This document shows positions 1 through 11,513 of a stretch of DNA of 64,000 nt, piece after piece. Positions within the stretch are counted from its first letter, which is position 1; every line of letters begins with the position of its first letter. The position numbers and the translations under genes are program-made. Where the stretch lies: assembly GCA_024509875.1 (NCBI GenBank), contig JAMPIV010015252.1, positions 117,501 through 181,500 of the forward strand, in the 5' to 3' direction. The notes under the pieces are model-generated. The model was not told the origin of the DNA, did not search any database, and saw only the letters and a list, made by a program, of their open reading frames with translations. Source of the DNA: Oreohelix idahoensis (taxonomy: Eukaryota > Mollusca > Gastropoda > Stylommatophora > Oreohelicidae).

Positions 1-70
<70 letters not shown>
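1..70. repeat. (TA)n microsatellite
   Basis: Pure TA dinucleotide tract that runs off the left edge and abuts the LINE fragment at 71. Similar tracts occur at 1549-1735, 6209-6271 and 43051-43167. Confidence 0.97.
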
Positions 71-71
<1 letters not shown>

Positions 72-145
72 CAGTCGAAGGTAAACGAAGAAGAGGAAGG
101 CAAAGAAAATCCTGGGCTGATAACATCAAAGAATGGGCAGGGCAC
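71..145 (+). pseudogene. LINE ORF2 C-terminal fragment, left part (split by element F)
   Basis: Reads GKRRRGRQRKSWADNIKEW in plus frame, the typical basic tail of the reverse-transcriptase ORF of many animal non-LTR retrotransposons. It stops abruptly at 145 where the LTR of element F begins. The reading resumes at 6072, so F is inserted in this older LINE. No catalytic region is in the window, so the clade cannot be assigned. Confidence 0.6.
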
Positions 146-364
146 TGTTAAATCAAAGTTTGGTGGAGACAGGGTGAGAATGTCATATAGTAGCTGATAG
201 ATGCGAATCAGCATAAGTCGGGCTTACGGATGGCCGACAAGTGTGTAAAAATGGATATCTGCATACGCGAATGATAAGGGTTCTTTCATCTAGATAGACT
301 GCAACCATACACCACAGCAAACGAAGGAGTCAGGGAATGTTGGAACAAGTTGTAACGTTTCACA
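146..364 (-). repeat. Element F LTR (3' LTR in element orientation)
   Basis: 219-bp repeat nearly identical to 5853-6071, with only a few differences in the stretch after the first 20 bases. Ends are TGTT...CACA. The unusually short LTR contrasts with 885-1110 bp in the related elements D, E and C. Confidence 0.85.
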
Positions 365-485
365 GTTTATTACGACAGACTTACGTAGACATCATGGGAC
401 GACATTTCATAACAAGTCACGGGCATCGACAGTTCACAATATACGCATACAGCATCAGGTATAAGATCCATAGAACATTCCCTTC

Positions 486-700
486 AATAAACAGTACATT
501 AGCAAGCCATAATATTCAAGGATTTGAATAGCAGATACAATATCTCTCAATCTTCACTTGAATAAACAGTACATTAGTAAGCCATAATATCCAAGGCTTT
601 GAATAGCAAATACAATATCTCCCAATGTTCACTTGAATAAACAGTACATTAGTAAGCCATAATATCCAAGGCTTTGAATACCAGATACAATATCTATCAA
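486..700. repeat. 75-bp tandem repeat, about 2.9 copies
   Basis: Copies start at 486, 561 and 636, each opening AATAAACAGTACATTAG, with a few substitutions between copies. The repeat lies inside the 3' part of element F. Confidence 0.9.
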
Positions 701-1545
701 AAATCTCCCTTCACCAAAAAAAAAGATATCACCTGGTACACACAGCGAAAAACATCGCTAAGAACCATGCCGGAACACTCCCAGGAACGCACTCTCTCGA
801 GATTACCGTATCTCAGTACAGCTCAGCCAATAACACATGCGCGGGCTAGCCGCGAGAAACTACCGCTCAGCTCAAACCGTACCTACCCCAAAAATCTCAC
901 TAGGAACTTTCGAACAGTTTTCTTTATCATATTTTTAAACAAACTAACAACTAATCAGGTAACAGTTTAAACACTACTGAGCATACAACCCCCAACTAAA
1001 AAAATTCTTTCATCACGCAGAGCGTGTTTACTAACGTGTACAAAAATCCGACCCGTACATTCAAGTCTTTAACACTTAACTCCCCTTAATTAAAATATGA
1101 CTTAACAGACTACTCCTACCCCCGAGGAAAAAAAATGATTTCATAATTTTTTTTTTTTTAAAGTACATCAACAAAAAAATATGAGGTCAGTGAAGCTCTA
1201 ATATCCACACACAAGAATTACCCTATGTTAAGTCATTTCCTTAAATTCACAAAAAATTATTAGAAGTAAGTAGAAAGTAGAAATGAAGTATACAAAGTAA
1301 TCAAACAAGTATACAAAGATGATCGGTTTCAAACAAAGTTAAGTATATTCAGTATAGACTAAGTAGGAAATAATAAATAGAAAGTGAAAAGACAAGATCA
1401 GGTAAAAAGAAGAATGATCAGCAATGAAAGAAAGCAATAAAATAGAAATAGGAAAAGAAATCAATAATACAACATGGTAACAATTAAGTTAAACAATGCA
1501 TTGCATGGAAAATAAATACAACTATCACAAACCAGCATAAAAAAA

Positions 1546-1740
<195 letters not shown>

Positions 1741-2540
1741 TTTAAAGAAAGCTATAATAAATATAGCATAATAGATAATTTAACCAAGTTATTAAACTTA
1801 TTCATAACTAATAATGAATAATAAGAAACATCACACACACACACACTTAAAAATTACACCATTATAAATACGTTCCCACTGACGCACAATCAAGCGCTGG
1901 GTAAGGAAAAATCATCACAATGTCAGAAAGAAAAATAAAATAAAATAAAATAAAAAGTACTCCTTTTTATTTATTTTTTTTTTAATGTACAATACCGAAA
2001 TGTATCGTAATGATAAGTTAAGTAAAAATAGTATCATCTCTACAATAATTATACATTCAATATTTATCAAACACAGTAGTATAAAAATAATATGGTAATG
2101 AAATGGTGCATTAACAGAACACAGTCATATAAAAAATAATATGGTGTTGAAATGGTGCATAAAGATGAACCAACATAATATCGTAAAGTAGTTATACCAT
2201 ATCCTAATACAATACTATCTAATATACTATACTATACTATACTATACAATTCTATCTACTATCCTAAAAAAGTTACATAGTAAGGAAAGCTCCATTGGTC
2301 TTGGGACATCCTATAAACATGAAGAGGTAAAATCCTATAATGCGGAGTCAACAAGGCGACTGGTTTCAAAGGAACAGGAAAACTTGCCGAAGGCGACATA
2401 TACAACAGGTTGTAGAGTAATAGCCGAATCAAGCAACATAGGAGCACTGACTCTCATCGCAAAGCCGTTGCTGTGAAAAAACACAAATGCAAATCTCTGT
2501 TTGACAACGGTAGGAAACAACAAAAAAGTTAACTTTACAT

Positions 2541-4742
2541 TTAACCTACCAACTGTGGCTGTAAACTTCCGGCCCCTTTATGATGCGCAACAAACCTTCC
2601 TCTGTCACGTGTAGACAAAACAGGAGGATTAGGTAGAGGATGACCGCAACTCAAGATAGTCCTTTTCGTAGGCTGGAACAAAGTTGTGCACTCAGGGCAC
2701 TGAGATGCTCTCTCGAATCGAAAGCAGAGCAAGCAGTAGCATTTGAGACACTATTATAATTGTTACCTTGATTACTAATAACCTGGGGCTCCTGTTGAGC
2801 AAAGTTAGCATGGCGATGCGATCTATCATTTAGAGATATACCATCATATCGAGATCTATCACGACTATTATTTCTATTGGAACCTTTGCTTTTTCCTCTA
2901 TTGGGACCGTTGTTATGTTTTGAACCCCAATTAGCATTGTTGCGATTACTATTTCTCCTTTGATCAAAATATCTATTAGATCGGTTTTGTTGTCTTCGAG
3001 AAAAATTACCGTAAGGTTGACAATCTCTAGTGTAGTTATCCCTACCATAATTTCCAAAATCGTTAGAACCAAAATGTTGAGATCCGTTAAATTGTCTCCA
3101 GTTTCTTGGAGAAAGACAATTATTACGTGATGGGCCCCCTTGGTACTGTCTGAAATCACGATTATCTCTCCTACCAAAATTGTTTTTTTTTTTGCCTGTG
3201 GCAATGCATTTAACAGCTGCATCATACTGTCTGTGTTGAGTATGATGAGTAACAGGAATGATAGAATCTTTATTGTTCCGCACATAATGGGTGTCATTTT
3301 GGGAACGAGTACTAATAGTTTTGTCCCCTGTTATCAATTTATCGGAATTTCATAAAGTAGACGCACGGTTGGTCTGTGGAGCCTTGACATGAAATTTATC
3401 AGAGTTCTTACCGTAATCTACAAGACTGACTGTTACAGTAGGATTACTTTTGTTGGCCTGACGCCAACAATCAGTACTATTAGAGGCAGTATCGTTAGTA
3501 CGTGGGAAATTGTATTTCCCACGAAAAGATTTATGTACACCATGTTTGACGTTACTGTTAGCATTGAGTGCATATGGCTGACACTTTGCCTTTGTGACGT
3601 GTTGATAATCAAATTTATGTCTAACAATGTCAACATTGACAGTAGACAACATTTGTTGTTTAAGACAATATCTAATAATCTATCAACTCTTTTCCTTAAT
3701 TCGGTAATTTCTACATTTTTGAGTGAAATTTCTTCACCTTGCCTCTTATTTAAATTATCAGATGTCAAAATTTTGCACCTCTCCTCCGTGAATGATTTCT
3801 CAATTTTAATCATTTCCTCTTTCTCCATCGTTAACTTTTCAAATCTCTTTGTCTCATCCTTTTCTTTGCTTGCTCTCCTTTGTCGTGCCAATTTCTTTAA
3901 TCTCTTCTATTGCACTTCTTCCATATGTGGCTGAAGTCGGGCCACCTGAACCTGAAGACCCTGGACTTGAGCAGCCTGTGCCCTCAACTGTGTCAGTTCC
4001 AGTTGAAGTGCCTCAATCTCACTATCATGGCTATTCGTAAGCTCATCAACCTTCTCGGGGAATACAGTATTCTTTTCTTCAAGTTGGCGACTGAGAATCG
4101 CATTATCACTCAATAAATCAAGAAGAGTTTCTGTATAGGACTTCTCACGTTCCTTGGCCTGAACTTTTAATTTCTTACACATCTCCTTCTTTTCTTGAAC
4201 TTCCTGCGTGAGATTTCTAACTTTGACATGCTTATCTTCCATCTGAGCTTCCAACTCTTTGATCTTGCTTAATGCTGAATTCAATGCTGCTTGCGAACCA
4301 GTAAGTTCCAAGTTCGATTTATGTAGATCCCTTGTAAGTTTGGACACTGTCTCATATAGTTTACTCTCTTCAGCAATATTTTCTAAAAAATTATCCCTTT
4401 GCTGTAGGGCACTCCGTTTGTTGTCTCTTATTTGCTCCTCAGGAACATCGTCGTCGCGTATAGCGCGGTGTATGTTATTTAGTATGTGACCATGTGGTAC
4501 GTGGAGATATCTTGCTAAAAAAAACAAAGATTATCATGCAGTAATTGTGCAAGGTCCCTAGTAATAATTATGTGACGAACAGACTGGAAATTAATATCCA
4601 CAAACTCCTCAAGATCTGATGCCGTATCGCATAAAAAACGGTTTAGTACATGATCTTCCAGATCTGGGCCCTGTAAATGTTCAAAGTCCCTACCATCCTG
4701 GAGAATATCCTCCAGCGCAGACATTATGTCTGATGTAGACAT
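2541..4742 (-). pseudogene. Element F gag-like gene, frameshifted
   Basis: Structural-protein-like gene in three or more frames. It starts MSTSDIMSALEDILQDG at 4742, shifts frame at a T/A run near 4517, and continues to 3907 with a death-fold-like segment (LARYLHVPHGHILNN) followed by a long Glu/Lys/Leu-rich coiled coil. The coiled coil goes on in another frame (3891 to about 3660). The segment at 3652-2651 becomes rich in Arg, Asn, Gly and Tyr, which suggests RNA binding. The gene ends with CPECTTLF and SCGHPLP (2732-2541), the zinc-type motif that precedes protease in elements B to E. No protease follows. The globular gag core seen in the relatives is not evident, so the N-terminal half may have a separate origin. 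The breaks imply an inactive copy. Confidence 0.6.
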
Positions 4743-5852
4743 TTTATATGAGTTTCCAACTCACACAGCTAAATATTTCTCCAAGAAATTGAAACTATCC
4801 CTTAATTGCTGTGTAACAAGTTCCTGTGCGTAGAACTTACACAATTACCTTCTAACTGTTAACAATGATATTAATGTCCTATAAATATGCCTTATAATAT
4901 AGGTAGAGCACATACACACAAAATATACAGTGCAAACAAGAGTTACCAAGACAAAATATAAAGGACAAATGACCACGTTCGCAGGAATCAACTAAAGTAA
5001 GAAAGCAGAAATAAAGATGAGAACTATTGCAAAGCTTGCAATGACAGCTGCGAATAGAATGACAAGACAAGTAACAGCACAGTGTATAAACGAAAAATTT
5101 GTATATAAATAAAAGATAGGAAGGAGAAGGAGACACCCACAAACAAATTAATAAAAAAACTAAGTAACCGAGAAAATACTTCGATAACAACAATAAAACG
5201 TTTCGTCACACCTAAACAATTACTGTCGTGAGGGACAAGTAGCGATCGAAACTTCGGCAAGGTTTTTAGCCTTGAACCGGAATTATCGCTCAATTGACAC
5301 TCACAAACTAAATCCTATAGAACGCTTACGTAGGCCCTGGATGAACTGGGATGTATCCTAACGTAAGTCACCAACCCAACCAAACCCGCATAAATATGGA
5401 ACATAGAACATAAAACACCCAAAAGAACAAATAATGCACAATATAGGAAGGCTTGTTGACATACACAAAGTGGCACAGTTTACACAACAAAAACCACTTA
5501 TCTTGCAAAAAGAAAACAATCCCGTCCTTTCCGCCAAAACGATGGGCATCACACAGTCCGAAGAAAGAAAAATCCACCGTTGAAAGGTACTGGAACTCGT
5601 CACTTCTCACTCTCAGGTCCTTGATACTGTATGACATCTGCTTGAACACCGCACAGGAAAACAAGAACTGGAGCACTGCAAATATGAACTTGATCCCTCT
5701 GTAGTTGTAGAGGTACACCGTCTGTCAAATACACCGTATTACTGGCTCGCCACTTGATGTTAGTGGAGGAAGCGAAATGTTAATATAATTCCCTGATATA
5801 CTCCTGTAATCCGAATATCGTGGGTATCACACCCCGTAGGACTGGCCACCAC
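4743..5852 (-). other. Element F leader and primer-binding site
   Basis: Untranslated leader in minus orientation. The 5' LTR ends at 5853 and the primer-binding-like TGGTGGCCAGT follows within 2 bases (about 5840-5850). Blocks shared with relatives are the hairpin region with AGCGAT arms (about 5235-5300), a TATACACTGTG block (about 5079-5091) and a CTGCGAACG block (about 4976-4995). These may serve packaging or reverse transcription; that role is inferred from conservation only. Confidence 0.55.
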
Positions 5853-6071
5853 TGTTAAATCAAAGTTAGGTGGAGACAGGGAGAGAATGTCATATAGTAG
5901 CTGATAGATGCGAATCAGCATAGGTGGAGCTTACGGATGGCCGACAAGTGTGTAAAAATGGATATCTGCATACGCGAATGATAAGGGTTCTTTCATCTAG
6001 ATAGACTGCAACCATACACCACAGCAAACGAAGGAGTCAGGGAATGTTGGAACAAGTTGTAACGTTTCACA
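5853..6071 (-). repeat. Element F LTR (5' LTR in element orientation)
   Basis: 219-bp partner of 146-364, with TGTT...CACA ends. Immediately 3' of it (6072) the interrupted LINE resumes. Confidence 0.85.
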
Positions 6072-6190
6072 GTTTGAAGAGTGGGTTTTTCCACACTTGT
6101 ACGCATTGCTGAGGATAGAGAGCAGTGGAGGACCATGTCTGCTGATGCTTCCACCATGGCACCCCTACGACCCATGACGTGTTATGGGTT
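6072..6190 (+). pseudogene. LINE ORF2 C-terminal fragment, right part
   Basis: One plus frame reads AEDREQWRTMSADASTMAPL, a characteristic LINE ORF2 terminus. It is followed by a GATGATGAT tail that merges into a TA tract. Together with 71-145 it forms one LINE 3' end split by element F. Confidence 0.6.
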
Positions 6191-6203
6191 GAGATGATGA
6201 TGA

Positions 6204-6208
<5 letters not shown>

Positions 6209-6271
<63 letters not shown>
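6209..6271. repeat. (TA)n microsatellite
   Basis: About 63 bp of TA dinucleotides directly after the LINE tail. Confidence 0.95.
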
Positions 6272-6273
<2 letters not shown>

Positions 6274-7351
6274 CCATAATTCCCGCCGTAAGTACTTGGT
6301 CGGTCGGTTGGTCAGTCACATTTTGCACACCGTCATTTGCGTACTTTTTTCTATTTTCAAGGGGGCGCATTAATTTTCAACCACAGCTAAGGGGGTGCAA
6401 CTGTGCTTGAAAGTTAGACAATAATTGTATTGTTTCCCCTTGTATGTACTCTCGCTAAAATAGAAAAGTGTGACGGTGTGCATTGAATTTGTTTCTTCAT
6501 GAGAAAATTTTAATTTAAAGTGTTGCAGACTTATTATTATGGATCAAAATGATAAGATGGCTAAAAGGAAGAGACGATCGCGTCATTCACAGCGAGCAAG
6601 CGAGACTACACAAGAAGCAGCAATGAAATACGTGTAACAGAAACCACACACTATAATTAAAAACCTGCCAATTTTGGCGGGTTGTTGCTAGTTTATGTTT
6701 ATAGTTGTGTGACAAGAGTGGGAAAGGGATTGTGAAAGATTATGTTTTGTTTATTCTAGTAAGCTTTTCACTCTCTTGAGGTCACTGCTGTGAATAGTTT
6801 ATGTGTGATATTTGGCAAAGAGAGAACTGTTATCCTTTCTCGTGTTTTAGGATGAGGAGTTTGGTTACAATCGTTCGGGTTGAAATATCTTCAGGTAGAG
6901 AGTTGGTTTTGAGAAAGAGCACAGCCGTGATATCAAAAGCGGCACTTTTGGTGAAACGTGCTGTTGGAATGGAAGTGGTTGCAGCACTCTGGTGTTTTAG
7001 ATGCTTGGATAGTTTCTATTTTCTAGCGTGCGTGCAGCTGTGTATATGCACCACTCATAGTATGTCTAGTTTGTGTGAGTCTGACAAAAGTTATCATGTT
7101 TGTCTCTCGTTTTCTGAAAATGTACTCTGTTGTCGTCGCTTGTTTCTGTGAAATAAAATGTGGAAGGGCTGAAATGAACTCGTCGATTTCATGATCCAAG
7201 CACATCCATGTGACATTGTTTTGCACTGAATACTTATGAACTCTGAAATAGTCTGTAAATCAAGTTACAACAACAGCGTAGCAGTGCATGCCCGTCCATT
7301 GAATGCTGCATTACCCGGTCTCCTATACATCTAAATGATAGAATCTCTAAA
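6272..7351. other. Non-coding stretch with a 32-codon ORF and a possible Helitron end
   Basis: No recognised gene. A short plus ORF at 6539-6637 starts MDQNDKMAKRKRRSR and ends within 32 codons. Its basic start is reminiscent of leading exons in rolling-circle elements but is too short to assign. The open frame at 6801-7151 has no recognisable features and looks random. Confidence 0.4.
6664..6691 (+). mobile_element. Possible Helitron 3' terminus
   Basis: An 8-bp stem with a 2-base loop (CCTGCCAA TT TTGGCGGG, one G-T pair) is followed after 6 bases by CTAG and then T. Helitrons end in a short hairpin, a few bases and CTRR, and insert before T. The 5' end (TC) was not located, so the element's extent is unknown. 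Confidence 0.35.
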
Positions 7352-7430
7352 CCAGGCTTTCTCAACAAGGGTTCCACGGAACCCTAGGGTTCGCGAATAT
7401 CACTAGGGGTTCCACGAGAGATCGTGTTTG
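7352..7430. mobile_element. hAT-like transposon end, remnant
   Basis: Contains CTTTCTCAACAAGGGTTCC and repeated GGGTTCCACG/GAACCCTAGG, a pattern typical of ends of hAT-group elements. No matching inverted end was found downstream. Confidence 0.25.
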
Positions 7431-7570
7431 AAATATATAAACCTGTTTTTAACTGTGTGCGCGGGGCGATGTTGGTGGTCGCAATGGTGAGCTGTGACGA
7501 GAGGTGCTCAATAGAACCGCGTTCAATCTTGCACATACCCTATTTTATTAGCATTTTGTAGAGTAGACAA

Positions 7571-7740
7571 TTTGTGATAACATTTTTAGGCCTACTTGGA
7601 TAAGGTAACAAAAAGTGAAGTAGAAATTTGTGATAAGACTTTTATGTCTACTTGGATAAGGTAACAAAAAGTAAAGTAGAAATTTGTGATAAGACTTTTA
7701 AGTCTACATGGATAAGGTAACAAAAAAAAATCAAGTAGGA
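7571..7740. repeat. 56-bp tandem repeat, three copies
   Basis: Copies start at 7571, 7627 and 7683, each opening TTTGTGATAA and containing CTACTTGGATAAGGTAAC (CTACATGG in the third). Divergence between copies is low. Confidence 0.9.
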
Positions 7741-7958
7741 ATTTTTTTAAAAACTGAAAAACTGAACGTTTTTCTATCTGCACTACTAACTGGCTTTAGA
7801 GTTGATATCCTGGGGTGGGGAGGGAAACCACAGAAAAATGAGCAGACCAATAAGACGCCCAAATAGATCCACAGAAAAAATCATTCTCTACTCAAATGAA
7901 GATTGACACTTTTTATTGAATTATTAAATTTGCAACTTACCTATCACGCTAAGGTATC

Positions 7959-8644
7959 ATGGCAGGCCTTAAATGGCCGAGTAAGCCAGTAGCTGAATTT
8001 AACACCAAGCCCCCAACGGTGCAAGAGGTAGAAAGCATTGTCCAGAAAGCTCGGTGCAAGTCAGCTCCGGGTCCTAATGGTGTTCCATATGTGATGTATA
8101 AGAGATGCCCTGAGGTGCTCAAACGACTGCTCCGTTTACTGAAGAATGCGTGGAAAACGCAGCTTGTAAGCAGGGAATGGAGAAAGGCGAACGGAGTCTA
8201 CATCCCGAAGGAACAAAATTCCACAGACATCAATCAGTTCAGACCAATCTCACAACTCAATCTGGAAGGGAAGATATTCTTCTCAGTGAAGGCGAAAAGA
8301 CTCACTACATACCTCCTGGCAAATGGGTACATTTGCACTACCATTCAGAAAAGAGGTATCCCAGGTACACCAGGATGTCTAGAGCATGCCACATTGATCT
8401 GGGAAGCAATCCAAAAGGCAAAGTGTGACAGAACAAACCTCCATGTAATCTGGTTGGATCTAGCGAATGCTTATGGATCCATTCCACACCAGATGTTGTG
8501 GCAGACCCTAGAAATGTATTATGTTTCACAAGAGATTTCAGCAATGCTGAAGCTGTATTTTGTAGGGTTTTCTGTCAGATTTTCAACCAGAGAGTACACA
8601 ACGAAGTGGATTGGCCTTGAAGTTGGAATTGCGATGGGATAAAC
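7959..8644 (+). pseudogene. LINE G reverse transcriptase, 5' part (R2-group, split by element B)
   Basis: About 228 codons of non-LTR reverse transcriptase: SAPGPNGVPYVMYKRCP (template grip), FRPISQLN, the GIPGTPGCLEHATLIW block and the first catalytic motif VIWLDLANAYGSIPH. The frame ends at GIAMG where the LTR of element B begins. The protein resumes after B at 36965 with TISPILF, so the interruption is at codon level. The N-terminal zinc fingers expected for this group lie upstream of 7959 in degraded sequence and I cannot see them. The family makes cDNA at a nicked target. Confidence 0.8.
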
Positions 8645-10574
8645 TGTTACGGGAGTAATATTACAGTTGTCTGCTAGGATTGGCAGTGTGCTACGTTTAG
8701 GGTCATAGCATTTAATATAAATTACTGTTAATAAGTTAGGGACTACTGAACGCGAAGTTCACGCTCTAATTATGACGCGTGAGCGTTGTTAGGTCGCAGA
8801 CCGTGACCTAGCTACAGGACCCTTTTTACATTGACCGTCGAGCTGTAAAGACGCGTCTGACTTTCCTTCCAATGTTGGGCATGGTATTGCCATACAGATA
8901 TATTTTATGCAAGTACGGACATGGGTCAGTCCATTGTTATTACGAAGATTTGAAATGAATAAGGGTCAGTACGTAAGTGAAAATTAAGGAAGGATGAATC
9001 ACAGTCCATAGTATTTGATTTTGCCAGACTCATAGACTCACTGTCGGCCGTTGGAAACCCCAACCGCGCGTGCATACAGCTATGACAATCTGCGTACAGT
9101 AATTCGATTTATTGGACAAGGACTGATAGGATATCTACATACATATGCAATATATGTTCAAGTTATAATATGTACTTTTTGTGATCAACATGCATGAATC
9201 GTCTTGACGTGTAAACTGTATTAAATATTTGTGGACTCAGCTGAGTGAAAAGGCCCTTGAGTATAAGAGTGAGATCCATCTTTGTTTCATAGATCTGGAA
9301 AAGGCGTTTGACAGGGTCCCCTGGAGCAAACTTTGGGACTGTTTGGCAAGGAATAATATTCCAGCACCTCTGATTCATGCTATACAGAGCTTCTACAAGT
9401 CTTGCAGAAATTATGTGAGGACAGCAAACCATAAGTCAGAAGAGTTCAGGACCACCACTGGTGTAAGACAAGGTGATATCCTATCACCTTACCTCTTCAT
9501 ACTCCTTATGGACGATGTCATCAAGGCATGTAAGGAGAGAACAAGAAAGTATTCAGTGGGGAACTGGAAGATGAGACAGGTCTATATTTCGGAGCTGGCA
9601 TTTGCTGATGATGTTGCCCTGATTGCTAAATCAGAGGCACATCTCCAATCCAACCTGCAAGTCTGGAAGGAAGAGCTGGAGAAGAGAGGGATGGTCATAA
9701 GCAGCTCTAAAAAAAACAAAATCCATGGTGATATCACGAGAAAAAGAAAACATCAGATTAAGTTGGGAGAACAGGTCCTGGAGCAGGTCGACCACTTTAA
9801 ATATCTCGGAGCTATTATAGACCGAAAGGGAGGCATCAAAGAAGAGTTGGCCACTCGAAAAGCAGCGGCTGGGAGACTTTTTCAGGCCATAAATCGTGGA
9901 TTCCTCAGCAAGAAAGAGGTTGGTAAGAAAAAGAAGATGGCTGTATACCGCTCCACCTATGTCCCAGTCTTGACATATGGATGCGAGTCGTGGGCAATGA
10001 CTACAACCCACAAAAGCCAGATCCAAACCTCAGAAATTAGGTATCTGAGGAAAGTGGTTGAAGTAACAAGAAGAGACATGGTCCGCAACCAGACGATCCG
10101 TCAAGGCCTAAAATCCCATCCGCTGCAGACCCAAATAGAACAGTCCCAACTAAGATGGTTTGGCCATGTCTGCAGAATGGGAGAAGATCGGCTACCACGA
10201 CAAGCATGGGAAACAAAGAGCCAGGGATCCAGACCTCCAGGACGACACAGAGTCCGCTGGGAGGACAACATTAGACAATCTTTGAAGGACCGAGGACTAG
10301 AATGGAACCAGGCCAGGAAGAAGACAGCTGATAGAATGGTCTGGCGCTCTCTCTTCCAAACTTCTACACCTCACGGTAGAAGAGGAACGACTAAGTAAGT
10401 AAGTAAGGACTCAATGAACCGACTTATCAAGTCAATGAAATTACAAGTTCAATATGATTCGACAATTCTTTTAACATCCACATTCGCGTAATTAACATCG
10501 AAGGCACGATGCAAGGAACTGAAATGAAAAGACTAACATATCAAAAGTAATAGAGCAAAACCACGCCTTTAACA
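8645..10574 (+). repeat. Element B 5' LTR (interrupted by LINE H1)
   Basis: About 757 bp once LINE H1 and one copy of its target repeat are removed. Ends TGTTA...TAACA form a 5-bp inverted pair. Positions 8830-10574 match 36393-36964 almost base for base; the first 185 bp have no counterpart in the 3' LTR. Confidence 0.85.
9240..10406 (+). mobile_element. LINE H1: 5'-truncated non-LTR retrotransposon with (TAAG)n tail
   Basis: An open frame runs to the stop at 10396-10398. It begins inside the reverse transcriptase (IDLEKAFDRVPWSKLW), has the catalytic FADDVALIAKSE, and ends PGRHRVRWEDNIRQS...STPHGRRGTTK. A TAAG-repeat tail follows. The copy is flanked by a perfect 7-bp repeat GGACTCA (9233-9239 and 10407-10413) lying in the LTR of element B. 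Related copies H2 (38778-38945) and H3 (43291-44354) have the same tail. The 5' truncation and variable target repeat are typical of target-primed reverse transcription. The clade is uncertain. The long intact frame suggests recent arrival, although endonuclease and N terminus are missing. Confidence 0.9.
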
Positions 10575-11513
10575 ACTGGTGGCCAGTATGGCGATCGGAA
10601 AATTTTTTCTGGAAGTAACCGACCGAAATCTCATTCATACGGACAGCAGATGTTTACTATTGAAAGACGTTCACGTGACTGCAAAAAGATGACGCGACAC
10701 GCATAATTACTAAGGTCAAAGCTACGTCATCATTCTTTGAGTACGAACCAAAAGTCCTGACGGCGGCCGTTTATCCAGTCTCTTCTACAAAATGAAATCT
10801 ATCAAGAAGTAAACCTGTGAAAACGATGGAAGGGCAACAAACAACACATCTATATACCGTCGGTGAATACTTGCATTGTCCGGGACAACGAGAATTGAGC
10901 ACAAAAAGATAAGTTTTGTTATAACCTTTGTCGGTTAATATAACAGTGCCAAGTCCATTTTGCTTTTACCCGGATATGTCTATCTATTTGTATGTCTAAT
11001 ATTTCCTGTTTGTTTTCCACCGTATGTTTGTATTATTAATGTGGGTGGTTGGGCAGGAGAATTACATCTGATTACATGTCTTTACGAATGACCAGATCAG
11101 GTGTAATTGTTCTATAAGGCCGTGAATTAATCGCATTTAGCGAAGGACTCGCTGAGGACACTGCCGGTGGTTTGTTCGTTCGGACTTGCTATTAATTCCC
11201 TTGTATGTTAGATGTCTAGTTCTGTTAATAACTGGGGTTTTCTAGTGTATTCAGTTTCATTTTATTAAGTTGTATCATTGTTAGTAACCTATCTCGTATT
11301 CCTAACCTTACTATTTTTACGTTCTTTTAGATGTATTGTATTATCCGTTATGAGTCCTGTGACGTCACTATTTTCCGTGTGTACGTAGATTTAGTCTCCA
11401 TTTGGTTTTCTCTCTCTCTTGACTTCCGGTTTGTTCTGCTTAGTTTATAAATTCATTTTTTATTTGTAAAATAATGTCACTTTTGTATTGTACTACTGTA
11501 CTGTAAAGCCTTG
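10575..11513 (+). other. Element B primer-binding site and leader, first part
   Basis: Two bases after the 5' LTR the sequence TGGTGGCCAGTATGG begins (10577), a plausible primer-binding site. Its first 11 bases equal those in element F, and 9 are shared with E. The rest is untranslated leader that continues at 20851 after element E. No ORF of note. Confidence 0.6.
11509..11513. repeat. Target-site duplication of element E, left copy
   Basis: CCTTG directly before the left LTR; the identical CCTTG follows the right LTR at 20846-20850. Confidence 0.9.

Noticed and set aside
483..700. Possible CRISPR-like array
   Set aside because: The 75-bp units are contiguous with no unique spacers, and the DNA is eukaryotic.
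6801..7151. 116-codon plus-strand open frame
   Set aside because: No recognisable domain, composition is like the surrounding DNA, and there is no splice or repeat context.
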